Assembly: GCA_038025085.1 (NCBI GenBank)
Contig: CM076147.1
Location: 35,750,766 to 35,814,765, forward strand
Origin: Tetragonia tetragonoides
Taxonomy: Eukaryota > Streptophyta > Magnoliopsida > Caryophyllales > Aizoaceae
Length of the DNA: 64,000 nt
Direction: 5' to 3'
The notes beneath the pieces are model-generated. The model ran no database searches, was not told the DNA's origin, and saw nothing but the letters and a program-made list of their open reading frames with translations. Each line of letters starts with the position of its first letter. The first letter of the stretch is position 1. Of this stretch, positions 35,701 through 47,923 are shown piece after piece. The position numbers were made by a program, and so were the translations under genes.

Positions 35701-36220
35701 TTCGTCTGTCACATTGCCACTGCTTTTGCTGTTCACAAACAGACTTCAGTTGCTTGAGACCCCAAATTTTAGAAAATGATGCGAGGCATAGTAAAAGGGA
35801 GAAAGAGCGAGTCAGTGAACATTATGGAGAACAATTCCACCCAAAAATTGTCAATACGTTTGAACCTAGAATGGCAAGCGTAGAAGCAATTTACGAAAAT
35901 TCGACCTAAAATCGAAAAGCTGAACCCTAAAATCAAAAGTTCAACCACTTAAAAATGAAATCCAGCAGAGTAATCGAAATTTTCAGCTCCAAATTCGAAA
36001 TTTAGAACATCACAATCCCAACAAATCTATTGAAAAAATGAAATGAAAACAAGAAAACGATACATATACATACCTATTTGGTATGTCGGTAATGGGTCCT
36101 AAGTCCTAACAGAACCCCGCCTACTGGAGAAATGTGCGCTTAGAAATGGAGCAGCCGAGAGAGAAGAGAAACGCGCTGGAATTCAGCGTGGTGGCTGCTG
36201 GATAGTGTGTTCGGATGGGG

Positions 36221-36251
<31 letters not shown>

Positions 36252-36658
36252 GAAGCTACGGTTTAGGAATGAAGACACAATGGTATTCGTTCTTTAATCC
36301 TGTTTCTTTTATTTTGCGGAGAAGAAAAAAACTTCGTTTTACGCAACGACCTTGTCGTTGTCATATAAGGGTTATGTTTAACAACGACCAACATTGTTGC
36401 AATAAATAAGTCTTTTAAACTGCAACAATAATTGTCGTTGCAAAATATAGTCATGAAGTATTGCAACGAGTATTATCGTTGCAAAATATAAGTCCCAAAA
36501 ATTCAATTTGTCCGCCATATATTTTGGGTGGAGGGAATCGAAAATCACATTAATCGCAACAACGTTTCGCAACGACAGACATGAAGCGTTGTCGTACATA
36601 TTTATTGATACATGTCGTTGCGAAAGCCTCGTTGCTATAAATGATTTTTCTTGTAGTG
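32761..36658. mobile_element. CACTA (CMC) element, copy 2, complete ends
   Basis: A 3,898-bp non-autonomous element with termini CACTACAAGAAAA and TTTTCTTGTAGTG. Both sides carry a 3-bp TAG duplication (32758-32760 and 36659-36661). Subterminal arrays of TCGTTGCAA/TTGCAACGA lie within about 250 bp of each end. The interior carries a zf-RVT relic (34670-34925), a GA microsatellite and Gln-rich exon-like stretches on the minus strand (about 34125-34190 and 35650-35760), which suggest captured host sequence. No transposase frame was recognised. Confidence 0.92.
34670..34925 (-). pseudogene. Captured zf-RVT fragment inside CACTA copy 2
   Basis: Same sequence as 20265-20520. Minus-strand pieces HRFIFQQAT, NRCCICC and HWLGITRRGFSLKHELR resemble the zinc-binding tail of LINE-type polyproteins, broken by stops and frame changes. 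Confidence 0.5.
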
Positions 36659-36974
36659 TAGAGATCACTTATTAAAAGCAATGACCCTTATTTCACTAAA
36701 ATATAACTCTCGTCTTACCAAAAGTTATAATTACAATGATACTATACACGTTTTTGTGATTTTTCTTTTTGTCAAATTATGAACCTTCGTGAATTATAGG
36801 TTTTGAGTATTGATTAAACTTTTTTCTTTCTGATCACATTGATTGGATTTTTAAAATGAACCACATTACATAACTTTTGTGAATAAACCATTGTGGATAC
36901 TCCACATTCCAGCAATGTAGGGGGTACAGGGGTACGTACAGGCGTACATACAGGGTACTACCCTTTACTCCCCC

Positions 36975-39900
36975 CAATGGCGTATCTAGAAAAATAATAA
37001 TAGAGGTGTCAAATAAAAATTTAAAAAAAGCACAAGTTCGATATTACAAAGTAATCGGGTAGAAAAGTACAATCACATTGTTTTAGGGGAAAATACAAAA
37101 TATTCGGGGTACGGGGTTACAATTGCCCTCGTCGGGTCTTCATGTTTTGAAAGCGGTTAATGATGTCGTCATCGGGAACTTTCAAAAAGACTTCTTTCTC
37201 AATAAAAGTAACTAAACAATCATTCAACATATGATCACCCATACTATTCCGCAACTTGTTCTTGACAATCTTCATGCCCGAAAATACTCTCTCCGCACTT
37301 GCAGTAGCAACAGGAAGAATCAACACAATCTTCAAAAGCTTATAAACTTGAGAAAATAAAACATGTTTCTCAATTTGAACAAGTTTCATGGAAAGATCAC
37401 CAAGGTCCTTCAAGTTCAAAAATTTTTCATCCTTCCTCATATCAACAATGAAGTTGTCAAGTTGAAAAGAAAGACCAAGCAACTCAATACTTGAAAAGTC
37501 ATTAGGGTAAAACTCGGCAAGTCTAAGCAACTTTTTCTTATCAAAACAAGAAAATGAGTTAGTAGGATTTAAGCAAGCCATACACAAAAGCAACTCCGTA
37601 CTTGCCTCATCAAACCGATTATTAAGCTCGGTGAGTTGTAGATCGATGATTGCATCGAACACTTCATAGTGATAATGATGTTCATTTGTGTATTCTGCAA
37701 CAAAACGCTTTGACCTTCCTCGGGGAATAAATCCTTGATGCATTTCAGGGATTTCAATGTCATATTTGTCACAAAATAAAGTGACCCTTTTGACATGATC
37801 ACCCTATCCCTCATCTCTCAAATTTTGCAATTGGCTTTTAGTCAAACTAACAAATGACATAGCATTAACAATATCCTGATCACTTCTTTGCAAAGCAAGG
37901 TTCAATTGATGTGCGAAACCAAATATAACATTCATCAAATGCAGCATGTGAACAAAGTCATATGATTCAACCACAAACAAAACACCTTGGGCCTTCACCC
38001 GATCCTCATTCTTTTTACCCCGCCCAAGCTGTAATAGTACACCAAATATATCAGGATACATATCAATAATATGTAAAATTGTGTTGTGATGAGATCCCCA
38101 GCGAGTATCCCCAGGTCTACCCAAAAGAAGCTGTTGGTTTAAACCTTGTCCAGTTTCAAGTTCACCCTCATCTAGTGCCTTAGCCACTTTTTGAACTTGA
38201 CTTTCGCTAAGCATTTCAGTTCGCTTTGAGGAAGCCCCAACCATGTTTAACAACATTGAAATGGCATCAAAAAACCAATCACAATCATCATTCTTTTTAG
38301 CCACCGCAACAAGGGTTAATTGTAGTTGATGAGCAAAACAATGAACATAGTAAGCACATGGATTTTCCCTCATAATTAAACTTTTTAGACCATTTATATC
38401 ACCACTCATATTGCTAGCCCCATCATAACCTTGCCCACGAACTTTAGACAAATCCAAAGAATGCTCCATAAGCATAGATACAATTGCAGCTTTAAGTGTC
38501 AAGGCAGTGGTATCTTTAACATGCACGATGCCAAGAAACCGCTCTGTTAGCTTTCCCTTTTTATCAACAAAACGCAAACAAAGAGCCATTTGTTCTTTCA
38601 TTGCCATATCACTAGACTCATCAGCTAATATCCCAAAATAGTCATCCCCAAGCTCTTGCAAAATAGCTTTAGTAGTTTCTTTGGCACAAGCATTAATAAT
38701 ATCTTTTTGAATTGAAGGAGCAATCAATTGATGGTTTCCTGGGGCATTTTTCAATACAACATTACCAATTCTTTCATCTATCTCAGCCAACCATTGTAAA
38801 AGTTCAAGAAAGTTCCCCCTATTTAGTGAGTCTTCACTTTCTCTATGACCATGAAATGTTAATCCTTGACGTAAAAGATATCTCAAGCATTCAAGTGAAG
38901 CTCTCAAGCGTGCTTTATACTCAATCTTAACTTGCTTAGATTGTTTGTCAATAGCAACTATGATGGAACTTTTAGAATTTTTCAAAACTTCAATTTTTTG
39001 CAAAGCATGCATATGAGCACTATTAACCTTGCCCTCATGGTCCCAATAACTCCTAAGCTTGTTCCAACTCCTAAATCCTTTTTCAGAAACAAAACCATTT
39101 CCCCCAGCAGCTCTAGTTGCAGTTTCGTTCTTGAACAAGTAACAAATAAAACAAAATACCCAATCTGTTTCAACACTGTATTCAAGCCAATTAAACTTAG
39201 CATACCAAGAGGCATTGAATCGACGATATTTATCCTCTCTCATTTTTCTAGAAGGAAAAGGTTTAAACTTTGGTTGACATGGACCTCTTAGTATGTAGGC
39301 TCTCCTCACTGCATCTTGCACATTAGGAGGATAGTTCACTATACTAATTCTCTTCCCTGGATCATGTGGAAGCAAATCAACATCATATAAACTTTCATCC
39401 AACGGTGAGGCATTACTATTTGAACCACCTCCCGACCCAATTTCATTTTCTTGAGTTTGAGGTGATGGAGGAGAAGACTCATGGTCACTTTCATCAACTG
39501 GAGTATTTAAGGACGCAAAAGAATGGTCCTCACCCTCACTTGAATGAGTTGGAGGTTTAGTCGCCGAAGAAGAAGTCTCTTGTGATTTTAACTTCTTTTG
39601 AAGCATAGATACTAATAGATTAGGTTTCTTCCTTTTTGATGATTGACCCTCCATTGCTTCACTTCTAAATCAAAGTTTTAATTAATGAGTTAAATACAAA
39701 TTGTTTATTCATATATCACATAAAAAATAAACCAAACAAGAAACAACTAATTTCAACATATAAACATCCCAAAAAATAAAACAGCAATAAAAAAAAAAAA
39801 AAACTAATTTCATCATTTTTCCCATTAAAAAACCCCCCAAATTGCAATCTAACTAATTTAGCCCTTTCATTCAAAAAAAAATAAAAATAAATAACAACAA

Positions 39901-40493
39901 AATAGTTCATTCTAAAACTCACTTACATATCAACTAACAAATATACAAAACCAATGAACCAAAAAATCTAATCCAATTTCATACATAAATCATCATAAGG
40001 CCTATAATAATAAACAATTTACATAAATAAAGTGCCAATTTGAGATCTAATTATCATAAGAATTGAAATCGAAAAAAGTTAGGGTTTGGAAAATATACCA
40101 AAAAGGGGCTTGCGTTGTGGGCCGTGGTTGTGGACTGGAGACTGGGTGCGGCGGGGCGGCGTGCGGGCGGGCGGCGTCGGCGGGCGCCAGTCGGGCTCGG
40201 TGGTCTGCGGGAGGACTGAGGAGTGTCGTGAGTCACTGAGTGAGAGAGAAGAAAACGAAGGAGAGAGAATTTTTTTTCTTCACTGAGAACGTGAGAAAGA
40301 GAGGAGAGAGAAAAAAGTGGGTCAGTTTAATTCCCTTACTTTTTTTGTTTAACACTTAGGACCCTTTCACCCTTCAAACATTCAAAATAAGGGGGCCTTT
40401 TGGGGATATTTTTTTTTTTTAAGTGTCCAATTTTTTTTTAAAAATAAATCCAGTGCCCTGGGACCATGGGGCACCCCCATAAATCCGCCCCTG
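36975..40493 (-). mobile_element. hAT transposon, copy 2, complete ends
   Basis: Same element as in copy 1, 3,519 bp, with the same 8-bp duplication ACTCCCCC at 36967-36974 and 40494-40501. Both copies sit at the same site relative to the CACTA and P450, so the second copy arose by segmental duplication, not transposition. Its GC-rich leader minisatellite (40141-40205) differs from copy 1. Confidence 0.9.
37117..39654 (-). pseudogene. hAT transposase, copy 2, with the same in-frame stop
   Basis: The same 845-codon frame with the TAG at 37804-37806 in place of the expected Trp codon. The DUF4371 core (ADESSDMAMKEQ, RGQGYDGASNM) and the C-terminal dimerisation motif (ATASAERVFSGMK) are present. 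About ten amino-acid differences from copy 1 are visible, such as Lys to Glu in the ASLECLRYLL region. That is more divergence than the P450 pair shows, consistent with relaxed constraint. Confidence 0.88.
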
Positions 40494-42038
40494 ACTCCCC
40501 CATGCCAACCCTATGGCTATCAATGCAGAAACTTTTATGGGAAAAAACGAGATTTATAATAATAAACATGAAACTGTTTTCAAATATTAGTTCTTGAAAT
40601 CGGTGTCTTGTACGACTCCATTGAAGTTGAATTATGGGCCATCCACTGTCTATCATGATCTTTCCTTTGATCGTAGATAATCACAAAACGTGTTGCAAGT
40701 GTTTGGAAGAATAAATCCAATACATGAAGGCTATGTTTGGCAAAATTAGTTGTAGCTGTCAAATATTAGTAAAAGAAAGAAATTAATAGGTTAGGTTGGA
40801 GGTTTAGTCGCCGAAGAAGAAGTCTCTTGTGATTTTAACTTCTTTTGAAACATAGATACTAATAGGTTAGGTTTCTTCCTTTTTGATGATTGACCCTCCA
40901 TTGCTTCACTTCTAAATCAAAGTTTTAATGAATGAGTTAAATACAAATCGTTTATTCATATATCACATAAAAAATAAACCAAACAAGAAACAACTAATTT
41001 CAACATGTAAACATCCCAAAAAAAAAAAAAACAGCAATAAAAAAAAAAAACTAATTTCATCATTTTTCCCATTTAAAAAACCCCCAAATTGCAATCTAAC
41101 TAATTTAGCCCTTTCATTCAAAAAAAAAATAACAACAAAATAGTTCATTCTAAAACTCACTTACATATCAACTAACAAATATACAAAACCAATGAACCAA
41201 AACATCTAATCCAATTTCATACATAAATCATCATAAGGCCTATAATAATAAACAATTTACATAAATAAAGTGCCAATTTGAGATCTAATTATTATAAGAA
41301 TTGAAATCGAAAAAAGTTAGGGTTTGGAAAATATACCAAAAAGGGGCTTGCGCTGTGGGCCGTGGTTGTGGACTGGAGACTGGGTGCGGCGGGGCGGCGT
41401 GCGGGCGAGCGGCGTCGGCGGGCGCCGGTCGGGCTCGGTGGTCTGCGGGAGGACTGAGGAGTGTCGTGAGTCAGTGAGTGAGAGAGAAGAAAAAGAAGGA
41501 GAGAGAATTTTTTTTTTCTTCACTGACAGGGAGAACGTGACAAAGAGAGGAGAGAGAAAAAAGTGGGTCAGTTTAATTCCCTTACTTTTTTGTTTAACAC
41601 TTAGGACCCTTTCACCCTTCAAACATTCAAAATCAGGGGGCCTTTTGGAGAATTTTTTTTTTTTTTTTAAGTGTCCAAATTTTTTTTTTAAAATTAATCC
41701 ACTGGCCTGGGACCATGGGGCACCCCCATAAATCCGCCCCTGACTCCCCCATGCCAACCCTATGGCTATCAGTGCAAAAACTTTTATGGGGAAAAACGAG
41801 ATTTATAATAATAAACACGAAACTGTTTTCAAATATTAGTTCTTGAAATCGGTGTCTTGTACGACTCCATTGAAGTTGAATTATGGGCCATCCACTGTCC
41901 ATCATGATCTTTCCTTTGATCGTAGATAATCACAAAATTAGTTGCAAGTGTTTGGAAGAACAAATCCAATACATGAAGGCTATGTTTGGCAAAATTAGTT
42001 GTAGCTGTCAAATATTAGTAAAAGAAAGAAACTAATAG
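39548..42038. repeat. 1.25-kb tandem duplication of the hAT right end plus flank
   Basis: Unit A 39548-40789 and unit B 40795-42038, joined by the short filler GTTAG. Each contains the first codons of the transposase, the GC-rich leader, the right terminus, the ACTCCCCC target-site copy and about 290 bp of host flank. Copy 1 has a single unit, so this arose in copy 2 after, or independently of, the large duplication. AATAGGTTAGGTT occurs both at the join and inside unit B. Confidence 0.88.
40795..41742 (-). mobile_element. Solo right-end fragment of the hAT element
   Basis: Carries only the transposase start region, leader and right terminus, followed by ACTCCCCC (41743-41750). The left end is missing, so it cannot transpose alone, but it supplies a second right terminus next to the full element. 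Confidence 0.85.
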
Positions 42039-43076
42039 AAAACTGATAAAAAAAAATACTACGAAATGCTAAAACTAGCTTTTGTTGTAGTTGTAGGTGA
42101 AAGCTTGCAGGAATACCTTTCACAAAATTAGTTGTAGCTGTAGCTACCCAATCGCAAGAAAAAATAACCGACAAAACCTGATTTCATATTTAAAAGTCCA
42201 CGATATGTTTGTAGATTTACACAATTACACTTCGAACTCAAGAAAATGACATTGACTGACCTGACCTCGACATGACCACCTATTTTGATTACTCATTTTA
42301 AAATAGACAAGAAAGTCGGGCTTTTATAGGATTGGCCATTTACATTGGGAAAATGGGGGTGGCCATTGGCCAATAGTCTACCTAAACATAAGACGGAGTA
42401 ACAACTAATACTCCTAAATACAAGAGGGGATCGAATGGTAATAATATTTTTATAATTACTATTATTATAGTTAATGTATCGAAAATCGCAAAAAAGCAAA
42501 TTACAAGATTTATTTGAGACAACACAAATCTGTCAATATATCATATTGGATTTTGGCTAAAGACGGTGGTGAGTTTAATGAAATGGATCATAAATAAAGA
42601 TGATGTTTTACTTTTAGGGGGTATGTCCAGCCCCGGTGCTTGCCGTAACTTTTCTATCTCCGATGGTACTTTCTGGCATCCCTTCGGTGATGAATGAAAT
42701 ATATTGATCGACTATTCCCCCCACATAAAGATAATATCGTAGACATAATTTATTTTTTACAATAACTTATATAAGAATGTCTTTATGTTAAAACTACTTT
42801 TTATGTAACACTTTTTATCCTATAAAACACCCGATTGAGGATCAAAGTAAACCTCTTTTTTTAACTTAAAGGTCTGATCCGGGACAAAGAGAGAATACTT
42901 TCTGATAAAAATTATATTGAAAAATGTTGGGTTGACTCTGTTGGTTAGCAACTCCCACAATTTTATCGTGTGATTTTGTAAGAGTCCCCCACACATTTAA
43001 GAAGATTAAAAATTTTGATGTCAAATCTCCCACCAACTACGTACGTACTGCATAGCTTGTGGCCCGGCTTGGGGTG
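42039..43076. other. P450 upstream region, copy 2
   Basis: Counterpart of 26382-27419, nearly identical. No gene seen. Only scattered substitutions distinguish it from copy 1. Confidence 0.6.
43031..43048 (+). promoter_or_regulatory. AC-element-like MYB site plus ACGT repeat, P450 copy 2
   Basis: CACCAACT followed by ACGTACGTAC, identical to the copy 1 promoter. Both genes therefore present the same candidate MYB and ACGT-binding sites. Confidence 0.4.
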
Positions 43077-43085
43077 TATATATAA
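43077..43085 (+). promoter_or_regulatory. TATA box of P450 copy 2
   Basis: TATATATAA, at the same distance from the ATG as in copy 1. Confidence 0.75.
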
Positions 43086-43186
43086 ACACGTTGGGTGCAG
43101 TGCAAATCAATAACCCATTCAACTATAATTCCTCCTTGCCCTTCCAAACATACGTAGCCAAACACCCCAAAGTAGCTTACTTAGCC

Positions 43187-45005
43187 ATGGATAGCACCAC
43201 ACTTGGAATGATACTTTGTATCTTCTTTGTGTGCTTTCACTTCATCAAACCATTTTTCGTCCAAAATTCTAAAACCTCTAGCAAACTTCCTCCGGGGCCA
43301 AAACCAAAACCAATCTTTGGCAACATTTTCGAGCTTGGCGAAAAGCCTCACCGATCATTTGCCAATCTTGCCAAAATTCATGGCCCTTTAATAAGCTTAA
43401 AACTAGGAAGTGTCACCACTGTTGTCGTATCTTCTTCCGATGTAGCCAAAGAAATGTTCCTTAAAAATGACCAAATTCTTGCTAACCGAACTATTCCTGA
43501 CTCGGTTAGGGCAGGCAACCATGACAAGCTCTCGATGTCATGGTTGCCTGTATCCGCGAAATGGCGGAACCTAAGAAAAATATCAGCGGTCCAATTGTTG
43601 TCAACTCAACGACTTGACGCTAGTCAAGCAGTAAGACAAGCTAAGGTGCAACAACTTCTTGAGTATGTACAAGAATGTTGCAAAAAAGGGCAACCTGTTG
43701 ATATAGGCAGGGCTGCATTTACAACATCTCTTAACTTATTGTCAACCACATTTTTCTCAATTGAATTGGCAAATCATAGCTCTAATGCATCACAAGAGTT
43801 TAAGCAACTTATGTGGTGTATAATGGAGGAAATTGGAAGGCCTAATTATGCTGATTATTTCCCAATACTTGGTTACATTGATCCTTTTGGCATTAGACGT
43901 CGATTAAGTGCTTATTTTGATAAGCTCATTGAGGTTTTCCAAGATATTATCCGTCAAAGGCTTAAGGCTCGTTTGGCTAATTCTTCTGGTTTAGCCACTA
44001 ATGATGTGCTTGATACTCTTCTCAATCTTTACCAAGACAAAGAGATGAGCATGGATGAGATAAATCATCTACTAGTGGTGAGTTTAATTTTCGTTGGTTT
44101 TTTTTTTAATGAAAATATCACAATAATGGCTGATGACAAGATTACAAGTCAAAATATAATATCCAGTTAAATTAAAAAGTGCACTTCAGTGTGCCTATGT
44201 TAGGTTTACTAACTCACTCATTAATCAAATAATTTTAAGATCTTACCAATGTTGTGATATTGACGTTATATATTAAGACCGAGATCTTACTACATATATT
44301 AATCTCTCTGTCTCAAAACAATTTTAGTTTGTTGTTTGCTTTTCAACGTTAAAGTTCACAAACTTTAATTAATACTTCTAAATCTATATGGCCCAGGACA
44401 TCTTTGATGCTGGAACGGACACAACAGCCAGCTCCTTAGAGTGGGCAATGGCGGAGCTAGTGAAGAATCCAGAGATGATGCATATAGCCCAAACTGAAAT
44501 CGAGCAAGCCCTTGGTAAGGATTGTACATCAATCCAAGAATCCGACATTGCAAAGCTGCCATACGTGCAAGCTATCATTAAGGAAACATTGCGTTTGCAC
44601 CCACCAACCGTGTTCCTCCTACCTAGGAAAGCCGATGAGGATGTACAATTATACGGTTACACCGTGCCCAAAAATGCACAAGTACTTGTTAACCTATGGG
44701 CTATAGGGCGTGACACTAAGGTGTGGTCTGACCCTGAAGTATTCTCACCCTCAAGGTTTTTGGATAGTGAGATTGATTTTAAAGGTCGAGATTTCGAACT
44801 CTTGCCATTTGGTGCTGGGAGGAGGATATGTCCTGGATTGACATTGGCTTATCGGATGTTAAACATGATGTTGGCCACTCTTCTTCATTCCTTCAATTGG
44901 AAGCTTGGTGATGGGATGAGCCCTAAGGACTTAGACATGGATGAGAAATTTGGGATTACTTTGCAAAAGGTTAAGCCCCTACAAGTTATTCCGGTGGCTA
45001 AGTGA
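43187..45005 (+). CDS. CYP76AD: Cytochrome P450, CYP76AD family, copy 2
   Basis: Exons 43187-44077 and 44397-45005, 499 aa, with the same intron position and motifs as copy 1: PPGPKP hinge, AGTDTT, Exx[11 protein letters not shown] with Cys442. No stop or frameshift, and the splice sites are kept, so it should be functional. By eye there are about five substitutions in the coding sequence. Three are amino-acid changes relative to copy 1: Phe98Leu, Asp321Asn and Leu454Met. Residue 98 lies just before the [11 protein letters not shown] region that precedes the B'-C substrate-recognition segment, so this change deserves attention; the other two are conservative and outside known active-site motifs. 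Likely an ER-membrane tyrosine hydroxylase of betalain synthesis. Confidence 0.93.
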
Positions 45006-46696
45006 TGGATTTATCGTATCAAGGTCTTTACCATGTTACGTATTAATTTGTGCCTTTCATTGTTGTTGTGTTGAACTTTTGCTATCACTCTTTGTTCTTT
45101 TATATTTTTTTGGTCTTTATGAGTGTCTTTTGCTCTGATCCTATGGATATTTTGAGCTTGGCCCTTATTGAATGATGTACCGAGTGTATGCTCTTATTTT
45201 TATTTTTTTTAATAAATAAACAAAGGTTACCAAAAAAAAAATGTGACTCTTTCTTTGTGGCTTATTAGAAACTCATTTTTGAGTTGTCTGGTGTCACTCT
45301 TATTATGAGTACATAATATCAATACTATGATTATAACTTCTTTCTCTAAGTTCAACTTCGTGATACGTAAAACGATATTTGATTAAACGAATACAATAGT
45401 ATTGTAGTAATAACCTGTTCAAAATAAAAAGGAAAAACTCAAAATATGGGTATTGTACGGGGTGTTAAACTAATAGGAAATTCATAAAGTACCTAATACC
45501 TATTAAAATTGAAACTCAACAATATCTATATTCTACAACATTATTAGAGCCGAAACTTAATTTTGTACCATTTCAAAAAAAAAAAAAAAAAACAAAAAAA
45601 AAAAAAAAAAAAACTCTTAACATATTGATACATGTGAACTTTAAACTCAAAAAACGTCAATAATATATATAAGCTAGGAGTTGTCAAACATGTCGGTCAT
45701 GTCGGGTTCGGGACAGTCAAGCTCATTATTCATGTTTCACGTATGTTTGTATTCCAATTCTTAAATGGGCATTCAAGATATGAAGTCAGAATTTGTCGTT
45801 TTTCCGGTCGGGTTTTCGAGTATTGGCCCCTTTTATGACTATTTTAGCGGGTTTGGTTCGAGTTCGGTCGATTAATCTCATTTGCCCCGATTGTAATGTA
45901 TTTCGTGTAAACTTTTAGTGAGCTTTCGCGCGAGCTGTACTTTGGGTCTGGTTTCAAATCGGAACAAACTTTGACAACTCTTTAATTAAAGTGCTTGTAA
46001 AAAGACACCAACGATGTTAGAAACATAATGTTATCCTTTCAAAAGCTCACATCCTTCCCTCTCTCGATCAATCGCATAAGTTTGTCAATTATTAACGGTC
46101 TGAAAATGATTTTTTTTAGTAACAACATAATATTTATGAGCTTAAGTGGACTAATTAGACAGGGTAAGGTCATCAAATTAAGAAGAAGAAATAAACCAAC
46201 ATTTGGAATGGACTCCACACACTTGAAAAATATAATTGAAGTTAAATTTGAACTTTAAAAACCATAAATTTGATTTACATTATAGTATTTATACTAATTG
46301 ATAAATTTCACTTAAGTTAATTTAACTGTACTGAATTGAACTGAACACTATTAAATTGAACTCAAGTGAACTACTAAACTTGACTATAATATATGTGAGT
46401 ATGTGAGAGAAAAGAAATGTCACTGAACTAGAATTGAATTGAAGTTACAAGATCGAACTTATTACTAAATAAGTAGACACACCCAAAATCCATTATTTCA
46501 AACATTTACCCAATAAAGTGAATCATGTACTCTATAAAACATAAAGGGACAGGAATCTCATTATGGTTGTGAACGTGCGTGGGGAAGTTCTTTCAAAGAT
46601 GCATGGCTGTATTTCTCCATTCTCTGTTTGGATGCAATTTCTTCAATTTGCAACAAAAAGGATAAAAATTGTGTGGTGCATGTAAGGAGAAATAAA
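45006..46696. other. P450 3' flank, copy 2
   Basis: Counterpart of 29349-31034, with an interrupted A run at about 45576-45612. The flank continues on the far side of the MULE insertion, from 47915 to about 48540. No gene recognised. Confidence 0.7.
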
Positions 46697-47101
46697 AGAC
46701 GATGATAGATGTACAATCGTTGTATCTTACAACGATTTTCTGGGCCAATAAAAATTTGACACGTGTCAAGTGAATAAAGAAAAAGGAGGAAAAGGGGTTA
46801 AACTGGGAGGGAAATTTTTGGGGAAAAAGGGGGGAAAGTTTCCTACAAATTGCGCCTAAAACTTCCCCAAAATTAACTTTCACCCAAATTTTCACAATTT
46901 CATTGCTCCGGCCATTTTGACAATTCTCCGGCGACCGGAAAAATATTTTTGGGTGTTCGAGAAAGAAAACCTTGGTTATTCCGGCGAGGAGCTAGAGGAA
47001 GAAAACCTAGAACTGTGATCTAAAATGTTGGTTGCCCTTATTTGGTTTCTCTTATCTGCTTCAATGAATTGAGGTTGACATAGATTTTGCAGAAGGAAAT
47101 G

Positions 47102-47171
<70 letters not shown>

Positions 47172-47914
47172 AGTTTGATGTTTGTCTGGAATTAATTGGT
47201 AACAACCACAGTAAAAAGATTGATGGCAAAATAGTGTGGTAGAAAATGTCACAAGCTAAGTTGCATAATTTGTTATGCTATTTAACTAGTAACAAAAATG
47301 ATGGTATTGAGAAAGACAGAATCCATGCATAGTTGATTGTCCAGAGGTATATTAGTAAGTTTATTAGTAACAACGTATAAGTATTGGGAACAACCATTCA
47401 AAATAACATTATTACTCACCGCCGTCAATGACCGCTTCCGATTAATTGTGCGGCCTCCTTTTTTTTCGAAGCAACCATCCCTACAGCTACTTATATCACC
47501 GGCCGACAAAATCTGTCAATTCCTTGACGGAAATTTTGATGTCTTCACCTGAGATTTCGCCGTCTCCTTCTTCTTCGTATAAAGTTAGGATCCCATCTCG
47601 ACGGAGTTTTGGCCTTGTAGATCTGAGATTTCCGAGAAAGATCGGCTAAGTTCTGAGTTTTCAGGTGAGATCGGAGATTTTTCGCCCTCGCCGGAGTTCT
47701 TGTAGTTCGCCGGAGTAAAAAACGTCCCTAAATTTCCCTCCCTAAAACATTGATGCCTTTTGAATTTTGAACAAAATCTGTTTGAATTTTAAATGAAATG
47801 TTAATGAAAATGTTTTAGCTTTATTTTTATTGACTTTAGCACCAACCAATGACAACATGACACCATATTAATGAAATTGTTGTAAGATACAACAATTGTA
47901 TAAGTTCATTTTCC
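46697..47914. mobile_element. MULE-like element with non-transposase cargo, 1.2 kb
   Basis: Flanked by a 9-bp duplication AGAAATAAA (46688-46696 and 47915-47923). Subterminal inverted repeats TACAATCGTTGTATCTTACA and the inverse TGTAAGATACAACAATTGTA lie about 15 bp inside the ends. No transposase. The interior includes a long GA microsatellite and GC-richer leader-like stretches (46900-47010 and 47420-47715, with CCGGCGA and TCGCCGGAG blocks) that look like host 5'-UTR and exon sequence, so it may be a Pack-MULE. The uninterrupted site is visible in the older flank copy at about 50650. Confidence 0.7.
47106..47168. repeat. (GA)n microsatellite, about 31 units
   Basis: A perfect dinucleotide run inside the MULE-like element. 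The Ser-Leu repeat frames on the minus strand over it are by-products. Confidence 0.95.
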
Positions 47915-47923
47915 AGAAATAAA

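Noticed and set aside
40054..41757. GC-rich frames with Arg/Pro/Gly runs near 40.1 and 41.4 kb
   Set aside because: Produced by the GGCGGCGTCGG minisatellite of the hAT leader; they differ between copies and match nothing.
47038..47252. Ser-Leu repeat frames
   Set aside because: By-products of the GA microsatellite inside the MULE-like element.
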